From JASGCK01 sp031538565 (lineage in GTDB: Bacteria; Pseudomonadota; Gammaproteobacteria; Burkholderiales; Burkholderiaceae_C): a stretch of DNA of 64,000 bases. Both the position numbers and the translations under genes were made by a program. Of the stretch, positions 1 to 7,768 are shown piece after piece; the first letter of the stretch is position 1; the number at the start of each line of letters is the position of its first letter. The stretch spans positions 13,132 through 77,131 of the forward strand of contig JAVKLS010000032.1 in NCBI GenBank assembly GCA_031538565.1. Reading direction: 5' to 3'. Under the pieces are notes generated by a model that saw nothing but the letters and a program-made list of their open reading frames with translations, made no database searches and was not told where the DNA came from.

Positions 1-2
1 GG

Positions 3-1508
3 AGCGACGCACCTAATGCCATGTCGCGCATCGCGGTGATTGAGCACGGCGGACAAGCCTTTAGTTACGCGCAGTTGCAGCAAAGCGCTAATCAATTATC
101 GAATGCGTTAGTGGCCAAGGGCGTGCGCCGCAGTGATCGCGTGGCCATTGTGCTACCCCAAGGTTTTGCCTGCGCCGTAGCGTACATGGCGTGCTTTCAA
201 ATGGGCGCAGTTGCAATGCCGCTGTCTAAACTGTTTGGCGAAGATGCGGTCAATTTCCGCATGAAGGACAGCGGCGCAGTTCACGTTATTGATCACGTTG
301 ATTTTTCTGCACTCGCCGCCTTTTCAAACTATTTCGATTGCGTGCCAACACAGGCGGACGATGCGGCGCTACTCATCTACACCAGCGGCACAACGGGCGA
401 TCCCAAGGGGGCGCTCATTGCGCACCGCGCATTAATTGGCAACTTGCCAGGATTTATATGCAGCCAAAATTGGTTTGGTTTTGACCCCGCAGACAGCCGC
501 AAACCGTCTGGCGCCATCTTCTGGTCTCCTGCCGATTGGGCGTGGACGGGTGGGTTGATGGATGCGCTGCTGCCCAGTCTCTACTTTGGCAGACCCATCG
601 TGGCATACGCAGGACGATTCAGCCCCGAATCGACTTTTGATATTTTGCAAACGCATGGGATTACGCACAGCTTTCTTTTCCCCACGGCACTTAAAGCCAT
701 GATGAAGGCGTACCCCAAGCCGCGTACGCAATTTCGCTTGCACTTGCAAGGCCTAATGAGCGCGGGCGAAGCCGTGGGCGATGCGGTGTTTGCCTATTGC
801 GAACAAGAGCTGGGCGTAGTCGTCAACGAAATGTTTGGACAAACCGAGATCAATTACATCGTTGGAAACTGTGCCATGAATGGCAAAGCCTCCCTAGTGG
901 GTTGGCCTGCGCGAGCGGGCAGCATGGGACGCGCCTACCCAGGTCACCGCGTTGCGGTGCTGGATGAGGTTGGCAAACCCTGCGCCATAGGTGTGGCGGG
1001 CGATGTTGCCGTCCACAAACTGGATGTGCACGGCAAGCCAGATCCCATTTTCTTTTTAGGCTATTGGAACAACGAAGCAGCAACCCAATCCAAGTTCACC
1101 GCGGATGGTTGGTGCCGCACGGGGGACATGGCCAGCATGGACGCAGATGGCTATCTTTGGTATCAAGGGCGCAGCGACGATATGTTCAAAGCGGCTGGAT
1201 ACCGCATTGGTCCGTCCGAAGTGGAAAACTGCCTCGTCAAACACGCCGCCGTTGCCAACGCTGCGGTCGTGCCCAAACCCGACGCCCAGCGCGGCGCACT
1301 CGTCAAAGCCTACGTGGTTCTGACGGCGGGCTACGCAGCCAGCGACGCCTTAATTGCCCAGCTACAGCAGCACGTGCGCGGCAAACTTGCGCCCTACGAA
1401 TACCCAAAAGAAATTGAGTTTACGGACAGCCTACCCATGACCACCACGGGCAAAGTGCAGCGGCGCGTACTTCGGTTACAAGAAGAGGCAAGAGCCGCGC
1501 AAAAATAG
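3..1508 (+). CDS. Acyl-CoA synthetase (AMP-forming), 5' partial
   Basis: ANL-superfamily adenylate-forming enzyme that activates a carboxylic acid, probably a short or medium chain acyl group, to an acyl-CoA through an acyl-AMP. Counting from the ATG at 21, the P-loop-like motif IYTSGTTGDPKG lies at residues 119-130. Next come the GQTE motif near 275, the hinge motif YQGRSDDMFKAAGYRIGPSE, and the C-terminal TTTGKVQRR with the catalytic lysine. The frame stays open to the left edge of the window, and homologues have more N-terminal sequence, so the true start is probably outside. The segment before the P-loop is shorter than usual for the family. The substrate cannot be read from sequence. The aldo-keto reductase follows 42 bases downstream on the same strand. 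Confidence 0.85.
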   Translation, partial: SDAPNAMSRIAVIEHGGQAFSYAQLQQSANQLSNALVAKGVRRSDRVAIVLPQGFACAVAYMACFQMGAVAMPLSKLFGEDAVNFRMKDSGAVHVIDHVDFSALAAFSNYFDCVPTQADDAALLIYTSGTTGDPKGALIAHRALIGNLPGFICSQNWFGFDPADSRKPSGAIFWSPADWAWTGGLMDALLPSLYFGRPIVAYAGRFSPESTFDILQTHGITHSFLFPTALKAMMKAYPKPRTQFRLHLQGLMSAGEAVGDAVFAYCEQELGVVVNEMFGQTEINYIVGNCAMNGKASLVGWPARAGSMGRAYPGHRVAVLDEVGKPCAIGVAGDVAVHKLDVHGKPDPIFFLGYWNNEAATQSKFTADGWCRTGDMASMDADGYLWYQGRSDDMFKAAGYRIGPSEVENCLVKHAAVANAAVVPKPDAQRGALVKAYVVLTAGYAASDALIAQLQQHVRGKLAPYEYPKEIEFTDSLPMTTTGKVQRRVLRLQEEARAAQK

Positions 1509-1550
1509 CGACAATTTCCAACATTCTCTTTCAACCAAAATCGCAACCAC

Positions 1551-2627
1551 ATGAAAAATATTCCACTCGGACAATCAGAACTTCACGTCAAACCCATTTG
1601 CCTAGGAACCATGACTTTTGGCGCACAAGTGGACGAAGCCACGGCGCACAGCATCTTGGCGCGTTCACTAGAGCGCGGCATTGACTTTATGGACACGGCA
1701 GAAATGTACGCCGTACCGCCGCGTCCCGAAACCTACAACAAAACCGAAACTTTTATTGGCAACTACTTCGCGAAAAACAAAGGGGCAAGGGCGAAGTGGA
1801 CGCTTGCCACCAAGGTGGCAGGACCTTCGCGCGGCATGGATTGGATTCGCGGCGGAGCGATCAACAACAACGGACAAACCATCATTGATGCGTGCGAAGC
1901 CTCGCTCAAACGCTTGAACACAGACGTCATCGACCTCTACCAACTGCACTGGCCCAACCGTCATGTGCCGCAGTTTGGTGCGCTGTACTACAACCCAAAA
2001 ATGGAAAACCACGAGTCGAGCAGCATCCACGATCAGCTAGAAGCCTTGGGTAAATTAGTAAAAGCAGGCAAAGTGCGTGCTATTGGACTGTCCAACGAGA
2101 CACCCTACGGCGTGCACGAATTTGTAAGACTAGCCGAGCAGCACGGCTTGCCGCGCATTGCGTCGGTACAAAATGCCTATTGCCTGATCAACCGCACCGT
2201 CGAGAACGGACTGGACGAGACCATGCACCGCCTAGGTGTGGGCTTGCTGGCGTATTCGCCGCTGGGGTTTGGGCTGCTCACGGGCAAATACGACGCCCAG
2301 GGCCTAGACCCTGCCACAGGCGCTGAGAAGTCCACAGGGCGACTGAGTTTGTTTGCCTCCATGCGGGCGCAGCGCTGGGGCAGACCCGAGGCGCTGCACG
2401 CGGCGCGGCGCTACAACCAATTAGCGCGTGATAACGGCATTAGCCCCGCGCAATTAGCTCTGGCGTTTTGCTATCAAAAATGGCAAGTCGCCAGCACCAT
2501 CATCGGCGTGACCAGCATGGAGCAGTTTGACGAATGCGTGTCCGCGTGGGATACGCCGCCGCTCTCGCCAGAGCTACTCAAAACCATAGACCAAATCCGC
2601 TGGGAAGAGCGCGATCCTGCACTTTAA
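1551..2627 (+). CDS. tas: Aldo-keto reductase, Tas family
   Basis: NADP(H)-dependent aldo-keto reductase of 358 residues, close in length and motifs to E. coli Tas (346 residues). The catalytic tetrad can be followed: Asp and Tyr in FMDTAEMYAVPPRPET, Lys in LATKVAGPSR, and His in LYQLHWPNRHV. GLSNETPYGVHEF and the C-terminal STIIGVTSMEQ are also typical of the Tas subgroup. It is a cytosolic TIM-barrel enzyme. Tas was first noticed for suppressing tyrosine auxotrophy in E. coli, and its natural substrate is unsettled. It follows the acyl-CoA synthetase and may be co-transcribed. There is no strong Shine-Dalgarno sequence. It converges on the toxin-antitoxin pair, with 20 bases between them. 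Confidence 0.85.
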   Translation: MKNIPLGQSELHVKPICLGTMTFGAQVDEATAHSILARSLERGIDFMDTAEMYAVPPRPETYNKTETFIGNYFAKNKGARAKWTLATKVAGPSRGMDWIRGGAINNNGQTIIDACEASLKRLNTDVIDLYQLHWPNRHVPQFGALYYNPKMENHESSSIHDQLEALGKLVKAGKVRAIGLSNETPYGVHEFVRLAEQHGLPRIASVQNAYCLINRTVENGLDETMHRLGVGLLAYSPLGFGLLTGKYDAQGLDPATGAEKSTGRLSLFASMRAQRWGRPEALHAARRYNQLARDNGISPAQLALAFCYQKWQVASTIIGVTSMEQFDECVSAWDTPPLSPELLKTIDQIRWEERDPAL

Positions 2628-2647
2628 AAAATCGGCAAGGCGGTCAT

Positions 2648-2923
2648 TTATTTACTACGATAAACCTCGCGGCGATTACCAATCATCACCACAAGAACGC
2701 AAACTAAGTCGTCCTGAATATCGCTGATGATTCGGTAGTCTCCCACGCGGTATTTCCAAAAGCTCCCCAACTCAGAGCCTTTTAGCGCTTCGCCAATGCT
2801 GCGCGGATCATCTAGTTTTGCGACGCGATCATAAAGAAATTTCAATATCCGACGCGCAACTTGTGGGTCGAGTGCATCTAAATCATGTTCAGCGCTGACG
2901 TCAAAATCAACTCGCCAGACCAT
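2648..2923 (-). CDS. relE: RelE/ParE-superfamily toxin
   Basis: Small basic protein of 91 residues with the RelE/ParE fold pattern: an N-terminal strand MVWRVDFDVSAEHDLDALD, two helices with ARRILKFLYDRV, then GSFWKYRVGDYRIISDIQDD and the closing VLVVMIGNRREVYR. The WKYRVGDYRI arginines and the terminal R-x-x-VY match RelE-type mRNA interferases rather than gyrase-targeting ParE, but the target is inferred. Its start overlaps the end of the upstream antitoxin gene by 17 bases, the usual arrangement for coupled antitoxin-toxin translation. It is the last gene on the minus strand before the convergent aldo-keto reductase. Confidence 0.8.
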   Translation of the reverse strand: MVWRVDFDVSAEHDLDALDPQVARRILKFLYDRVAKLDDPRSIGEALKGSELGSFWKYRVGDYRIISDIQDDLVCVLVVMIGNRREVYRSK

Positions 2924-3131
2924 AACGCTTCATCACATCGTCTAAGCTGTGGGACTGGCTACGCCCAGCGCGATTTGCAAGCAACCGCTTTTCAGCAACG
3001 CGAAGGTCTTCAATATCAGCGAGGTAGGAAATAATTGCCTCGCACACATAAAAAGCTTTTGTCTGCCCCGTATTACGGGCTAGAGAATCTAAGCGGCTTT
3101 CTACATCTTCAGGGAGTTGGATGGCAAGCAT
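2907..3131 (-). CDS. relB: RelB-like ribbon-helix-helix antitoxin
   Basis: Antitoxin of 74 residues encoded directly upstream of the RelE-like toxin. The N-terminus MLAIQLPEDVESRLDSLA followed by TGQTKAFYVCEAIISYLAD is the strand-helix-helix of ribbon-helix-helix DNA-binding proteins. The rest, ending HSLDDVMKRYGL, resembles toxin-wrapping tails of RelB/StbD antitoxins. It should neutralise the toxin and repress its own promoter. An AAGGA Shine-Dalgarno sequence sits a few bases before the ATG, and a palindrome in the leader (3167-3177) is a candidate operator. The pair stands alone downstream of purH, on the same strand. Confidence 0.8.
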   Translation of the reverse strand: MLAIQLPEDVESRLDSLARNTGQTKAFYVCEAIISYLADIEDLRVAEKRLLANRAGRSQSHSLDDVMKRYGLAS

Positions 3132-3166
3132 AAAAGTCCTTGATTTCTAACAAGTGAGATGCAACT

Positions 3167-3177
3167 ATACGTCGTAT
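3167..3177. promoter_or_regulatory. Palindrome, candidate operator of the toxin-antitoxin pair
   Basis: ATACGTCGTAT is an 11-base inverted repeat with a single central base, located 36 bases upstream of the antitoxin start and downstream of purH. Ribbon-helix-helix antitoxins usually bind short palindromes in this position. The role is inferred from position and symmetry only. Confidence 0.4.
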
Positions 3178-3196
3178 TTTGAAAGCTTAAATTTCC

Positions 3197-4795
3197 TCAA
3201 TGCCTAAAATGGCGCACGCCCGTAAACACCATGGCTACGCCGCGCTCATTCGCTGCAGCGATCACTTCATCATCACGCACGCTGCCGCCTGGTTGAATGA
3301 CGCACGTTGCACCCGCGTCCACCACCACGTCTAATCCGTCGCGGAAAGGGAAGAATGCATCGCTGGCAACCACCGAGTCCGCAAGCGTAAGACCCGCGTT
3401 ATTGGCTTTGATACTGGCAATTTTGGCGGAGTCGATGCGCGACATTTGCCCCGCGCCCACGCCCAGCGTCATGCCGTCCTTGCAGTAAATAATGGCATTG
3501 GATTTGACGTATTTGGCAACGCTCCACGCAAACAGCAAGTCTTGCAATTGCGCAGGCGTGGGCTGCTTGGTTGTGACAACTTTGAGGTCGGAAATTTTTA
3601 GCTCGTGGTTGTCGGCGCTTTGCATCAGCAGTCCTGATCCCACACGCTTGACGTCGCGTGCGTTGCGTCCGCGCTGCCAATCGGTCATCCCGCTTTGGTA
3701 CGAATCAACTTTTGATAAATCAATTTTGAGCGCTCGCACATTGACTTTTTTCTTAAGCAGCTCAAGCGCATCCGCAGCAAAATCAGGCGCAATAAGCACT
3801 TCGACAAAAAGCTGAGTCACTGCCTCCATCGTGCGGGCGTCCACGCAGCGGTTAAACGCCACGATGCCGCCAAACGCCGATGTGGGATCCGTTTTCAGCG
3901 CTTTGCTGTACGCCGCAAGCGGGCGATCGCCCACCGCAGCGCCGCAAGGGTTGGCGTGTTTAACGATGACGCAAGCGCAATCATTGAAGCTTTTAACGCA
4001 CTCCCACGCCGCGTCCGCGTCGGCAATGTTGTTATAGGACAGCTCCTTGCCCTGCAATTGCTGCGCGGTCACGATGGAGCCAGGCGCGGGATGAAGATCG
4101 CGGTAAAACGCTGCGTTTTGATGCGGATTTTCGCCGTAGCGCAAGTCTTGCAACTTCACAAACCGTCCATTGCTTTGCGAACCGTAGAGGGCGCGACTGC
4201 CGTCCATGTTGAGACTAGACAAGTAGTCGCTGATCGCCGCGTCGTAATTGCTAATGCGGTTAAACGCCGCAACCGACAGCGCAAATTTGCTCTCTAAGCT
4301 GACGGAGCCCGTGGCTTTTAACTGCCCGAGTACATCCGCGTACTGCGCGGCATCGGTCAACACCACCACGTCGCGCCAATTTTTGGCGGCCGAGCGCACC
4401 ATCGCAGGACCACCAATATCGATGTTTTCAATTGCATCATCTAAGGTGCAATCCGCTTTGGCAACCGTTGCCTCAAAAGGGTACAAATTCACAACCAACA
4501 AGTCGATGGTCGCAATGCCATGCTTGGCAAGCGCCGCCATGTGCTCGGGTACGTCGCGCCTTGCCAGCAAGCCACCATGAACTTTGGGGTGCAGGGTTTT
4601 AACGCGTCCATCCAGCATCTCGGGAAAACCCGTCATGCTAGAGACTTCGGTCACAGGTAAACCCGCGTCGGCTAGTAATTTTGCTGTGCCACCCGTTGAC
4701 AGCAGTTTGATGCCCATCTGATGCAGCGATTGAGAAAATTCGAGAATGCCCGTTTTATCGGAAACGGATAGCAGTGCGGTAAGTTGTGTGGTCAT
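3197..4795 (-). CDS. purH: Bifunctional AICAR formyltransferase / IMP cyclohydrolase PurH
   Basis: Catalyses the last two steps of de novo IMP synthesis: formylation of AICAR with 10-formyl-THF, then ring closure. The 532 residues match the family length. The N-terminal MGS-like cyclohydrolase domain starts at LLSVSDKTGILEFSQ and contains LLSTGGTAKLLADAG and LDGRVKTLHPKVHGG. The transformylase domain contains the Lys-His pair in CVIVKHANPCGAA and ends near QPGGSVRDDEVI. It is the third gene of dusB-fis-purH, 38 bases after fis, a linkage known from Burkholderiales. It is soluble and cytosolic. Confidence 0.97.
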   Translation of the reverse strand: MTTQLTALLSVSDKTGILEFSQSLHQMGIKLLSTGGTAKLLADAGLPVTEVSSMTGFPEMLDGRVKTLHPKVHGGLLARRDVPEHMAALAKHGIATIDLLVVNLYPFEATVAKADCTLDDAIENIDIGGPAMVRSAAKNWRDVVVLTDAAQYADVLGQLKATGSVSLESKFALSVAAFNRISNYDAAISDYLSSLNMDGSRALYGSQSNGRFVKLQDLRYGENPHQNAAFYRDLHPAPGSIVTAQQLQGKELSYNNIADADAAWECVKSFNDCACVIVKHANPCGAAVGDRPLAAYSKALKTDPTSAFGGIVAFNRCVDARTMEAVTQLFVEVLIAPDFAADALELLKKKVNVRALKIDLSKVDSYQSGMTDWQRGRNARDVKRVGSGLLMQSADNHELKISDLKVVTTKQPTPAQLQDLLFAWSVAKYVKSNAIIYCKDGMTLGVGAGQMSRIDSAKIASIKANNAGLTLADSVVASDAFFPFRDGLDVVVDAGATCVIQPGGSVRDDEVIAAANERGVAMVFTGVRHFRH

Positions 4796-4833
4796 GGGCG
4801 ATGCGGGCTAGAGGCGTACTTGCCAAAAGTAGA

Positions 4834-5073
4834 TTAAGCGATCTCGTATTCAGTGAGTTTTTTGCGCAAGGTGTTTCGATTCAAACCCAGCCACTGAGCG
4901 GCTTTAGACTGGTTTCCACCCGCCCGCGCCATCACGACGTCAAGCAAGGGATGCTCAAAATTGGCAAGCATCATGTCGTACAAATTGTGCGGCGCAACGC
5001 CATCCAAATCTTTGAAGTACGCCGCCAAACTCTCACGAATACAAGCGTCTATTTTTTCTTTGCTCATGGTCAA
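4834..5073 (-). CDS. fis: Fis-family nucleoid-associated DNA-binding protein
   Basis: Protein of 79 residues with a C-terminal Fis-type helix-turn-helix, NQSKAAQWLGLNRNTLRKKLTEY, which is nearly invariant in the family. The N-terminal part with HNLYDMMLANFEHPLLDVVMARA is the dimer-forming helix region. It is shorter than E. coli Fis (98 residues) because the N-terminal beta-hairpin arm needed for Hin/Gin stimulation is reduced, as is common in betaproteobacteria. It lies 8 bases after dusB, the conserved dusB-fis pairing. It probably bends DNA and regulates growth-phase genes. Confidence 0.93.
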   Translation of the reverse strand: MTMSKEKIDACIRESLAAYFKDLDGVAPHNLYDMMLANFEHPLLDVVMARAGGNQSKAAQWLGLNRNTLRKKLTEYEIA

Positions 5074-5081
5074 CTACTTTT

Positions 5082-6056
5082 CTAACTATCCAAACTAAAA
5101 AACTGGCCAACGGCTTGCAATTGCTGCTCGCAACTGCCAAGCGTATTCATATGCTGACGAAAAGCTTCCCCGTCAGCCATGCCCTGCACGTACCAGCCAA
5201 TATGCTTGCGAGCAGTATAAAGCCCCGTATATTCGCCATAGAGCTCATAATGCTCCAGCAAATGCTCAATCAGCAATTGTCGAATTTCAAGGCGACTAGG
5301 CGCTGGAAAATTGTCGCCCGTCGCCAAAAAATGAGCCACTTCGCGAAAAATCCACGGCCTGCCCTGCGCGGCGCGACCAATCATCACCGCATCCGCGCCC
5401 GTTGCCTCAAGCACCGCACGCGCTTTGCAGGGACTGTCAATATCACCATTGGCAACCACTGGGACTTGCACCGCCGCCTTCACCGCAGCGATGGTGTCGT
5501 ACTCCGCAAACCCTTTGTAGCCTTGCTCGCGCGTTCTGCCGTGGACAGTCACCATCTGCACACCTGCCGCTTGTGCAGCGCGGGCAATTGAAACCGCATT
5601 TTTATGATCGGCACTCCAGCCCGTGCGCATCTTTAGCGTGACGGGAACGTTATGCGCACAGCACGCACTGACCACCGCAGAGACAATCTCTAGCGCAAGC
5701 CGCTCGTCTTGCATCAGGGCCGAGCCCGCCCATCTATTGCATACTTTTTTAGCAGGGCAACCCATGTTGATGTCGATGATTTGTGCGCCCTTGTCAATGT
5801 TGTACCGCGCCGCCTCCGCCATCATGTGCGCGTCTGTGCCTGCAATTTGCACACTGATGGGCGCGACCTCGCCCGCGTGGTCGGCGCGGCGCGAGGTCTT
5901 CAAACTACTCCACAAATCTTTGCGCGAGGTCACCATCTCCGACACCGCGTAGCCCGCACCTAAACGCTTGCACAGCTTGCGAAAAGGTCTATCCGTCACC
6001 CCTGCCATAGGTGCGGCAAAGACATTGTTAGGAAGAAGATATTGCCCAATACGCAT
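5082..6056 (-). CDS. dusB: tRNA-dihydrouridine synthase DusB
   Basis: FMN-dependent, NADPH-using enzyme that reduces uridine in the tRNA D-loop. The 324-residue sequence has the N-terminal FAAPMAGVTDRPFRKLCKRLGAG, the DINMGCPAKKVCN motif with the catalytic cysteine, a Lys in TLKMRTGW, HGRTREQGYKG, and the FMN phosphate-binding VVANGDIDSPCKA and ADAVMIGRAAQGRPWIF. The C-terminal helical domain (HLLEHYELYGEYTGLYTARKHI) contacts tRNA. It precedes fis by 8 bases. It is 36 bases downstream of gudD on the same strand, so read-through from gudD is possible. Confidence 0.95.
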   Translation of the reverse strand: MRIGQYLLPNNVFAAPMAGVTDRPFRKLCKRLGAGYAVSEMVTSRKDLWSSLKTSRRADHAGEVAPISVQIAGTDAHMMAEAARYNIDKGAQIIDINMGCPAKKVCNRWAGSALMQDERLALEIVSAVVSACCAHNVPVTLKMRTGWSADHKNAVSIARAAQAAGVQMVTVHGRTREQGYKGFAEYDTIAAVKAAVQVPVVANGDIDSPCKARAVLEATGADAVMIGRAAQGRPWIFREVAHFLATGDNFPAPSRLEIRQLLIEHLLEHYELYGEYTGLYTARKHIGWYVQGMADGEAFRQHMNTLGSCEQQLQAVGQFFSLDS

Positions 6057-6092
6057 AAGCGGGCAATTGTCGCAGGCTGTCTCTAGTTAAAG

Positions 6093-7427
6093 TCACCTAA
6101 CCAGGCAGGGTCGTTTGTGATCAAACTTCCAATTTGGGATGAGGTGTTGCATGGCGATCGCGTCCTCTCGGCTACCAAGCCCGTACTGCAAATAGAGCTG
6201 ATGCGCCGCCTCCACGGCAGGCATATTCAGCGTGACGCCCAGCCCCCCCGCTTGCGGCACGTCCACCAATCCGCCATGGATGGCAAGCGTTTCGTTCAAT
6301 AAATTTTGACCATCTTGCCAAATCCAGTGCGTATCAATCGCGGTAACTTTACCTGGCGCTGCGGCTGCGACATGGGTAAACATGGCAAGCGAAATATCAA
6401 AGTGATTGTTGGAATGAGAGCCCCACGTCAGCCCCCAGTCACGGCACGTTTGCGCCACGCGCACCGAGCCTGCCATCGTCCAAAAATGCGGGTCTGCCAG
6501 CGGAATATCCACGCTTTGCAGTGCGAGCGAATGCTGGAGTTGCCGCCAATCGGTCGCAACCATATTGGTCGCCGTTGGCAAGCCTGTGGCACGGCGAAAC
6601 TCCGCCATCACTTCGCGTCCGCTAAAACCGTCCTCCGCACCGCAAGGGTCTTCGGCATACGCCACGACGCCGCGCATATCTCGCATCAACCGCACAGCGT
6701 CTTTTAGTAGCCAGCCACCGTTGGGGTCTAGCGTGACACGGGCTTTTGGAAAGCGTGCGTGCAGTGCGCACACGGCTTCAATTTCCTCTTCGCCGCGTAG
6801 CACACCGCCTTTCAGTTTGAAATCGTTAAAACCGTACTTGCTGTGCACGGCTTGAGCTTGGCGAACAATGCTCTCGGGCGTCAGCGCCACCTGGTTTCGG
6901 CAAACGCTCCACGCATCACCAGATGCACACTCATCGCGGTACGCTAAATCGGTTTTGGCTTTGTCACCTACATAGAAAAGATAACCCAGCATTTCGACTT
7001 GCTCGCGCTGCTGCCCCTCGCCCAGTAAGGCTGACACGGGAACGGCCAAATGCTGACCCAGCAGATCCAGCAAGCAAGACTCCACAGCAGTCACCGCGTG
7101 AATCGTGGTGCGAAGATCAAACGTCTGCAGGCCGCGACCGCCCAAATCACGATCAGCAAATTGGGTGCGCACCCTGCCCAGCACCGCTTGCACATTGCCA
7201 ATGGATTCGCCCACCACCAAGTCCCTGGCGTCCTCCAGCGTTTGCCGAATTTTTTCGCCGCCAGGCACTTCGCCTATGCCCGTGCGCTCCGCAGAATCGG
7301 TCAAGATGAGCACATTGCGAGTGAAAAAGGGGCCGTGTGCGCCAGAGAGGTTCAGCAGCATGGAGTCGTGACCCGCCACAGGAATGACGCGCAGCGCCGT
7401 GATGCGAGGAGTTTGCGAGAAGGTCAT
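6093..7427 (-). CDS. gudD: Glucarate dehydratase (enolase superfamily)
   Basis: Dehydrates D-glucarate (and L-idarate) to 5-dehydro-4-deoxyglucarate in the oxidative uronate/aldarate route. The 444 residues match E. coli GudD. Visible landmarks are the N-terminal capping domain RNVLILTDSAERTGIGEVPGG, LGYLFYVGDK, the Lys region GFNDFKLKGGVLRGEEE, metal ligands in VTLDPNGGWLL and VAYAEDPCGAEDGFSG, NMVATDWRQL, and the catalytic His in WGSHSNNHFDISL. The uronate dehydrogenase that would supply its substrate is encoded at 9092-9901, with dadA in between. A C7 run lies in the coding sequence near 6240. The gene is divergent from the riboswitch-dadA unit. Confidence 0.93.
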   Translation of the reverse strand: MTFSQTPRITALRVIPVAGHDSMLLNLSGAHGPFFTRNVLILTDSAERTGIGEVPGGEKIRQTLEDARDLVVGESIGNVQAVLGRVRTQFADRDLGGRGLQTFDLRTTIHAVTAVESCLLDLLGQHLAVPVSALLGEGQQREQVEMLGYLFYVGDKAKTDLAYRDECASGDAWSVCRNQVALTPESIVRQAQAVHSKYGFNDFKLKGGVLRGEEEIEAVCALHARFPKARVTLDPNGGWLLKDAVRLMRDMRGVVAYAEDPCGAEDGFSGREVMAEFRRATGLPTATNMVATDWRQLQHSLALQSVDIPLADPHFWTMAGSVRVAQTCRDWGLTWGSHSNNHFDISLAMFTHVAAAAPGKVTAIDTHWIWQDGQNLLNETLAIHGGLVDVPQAGGLGVTLNMPAVEAAHQLYLQYGLGSREDAIAMQHLIPNWKFDHKRPCLVR

Positions 7428-7514
7428 AAAAAATGTAATGGAAAGAGTCAGTGGAAGAACTAGTCTAAACCGCCACGCCTGCCCCCGACTTTAAGCGGTT
7501 ACCATCAGCCATTA

Positions 7515-7720
7515 GCAGGAGAGTATAGTGCGCCAATTTTTCGGCGTGCTGTCACCGAAGGCGCAACCTCTCATAATCGCTCAGGTTCATGTACTGCTTT
7601 TGTTTTAAATGGCCGTCTGGAGAGCCGCCGCGTCAGTCCCAATGGATAAGGCGCAGCGCACCGAAGGAGCAAAGCGTTTGAGTTTTTTAAGCGCTGAATC
7701 TCTCAGGTATCAAGGACAGG
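7515..7720 (+). promoter_or_regulatory. Tandem glycine riboswitch
   Basis: Two successive glycine aptamers lie in the leader of dadA. Aptamer I (7515-7597) begins GCAGGAGAG, contains ACCGAAGGCGCAA near 7553-7566 and CGCTCAGG, and closes with TACTGC. Aptamer II (7617-7720) begins CTGGAGAG, contains ACCGAAGGAGCAA at 7660-7672, and ends CTCTCAGGTATCAAGGACAG at 7700-7719. These are the conserved GGAGAG, CCGAAGG and CTCAGG/AAGGACAG elements of the class, joined by a short U-rich linker as in the classical cooperative architecture. Downstream, GAGAGC (7721-7726) is perfectly complementary to GCTCTC (7762-7767), which includes the end of the Shine-Dalgarno AGGAG (7758-7762). This suggests translational control. 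Confidence 0.88.
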
Positions 7721-7768
7721 GAGAGCGGCTACGCGGCACTTGCACGTGCCCAATCTTAGGAGCTCTCT

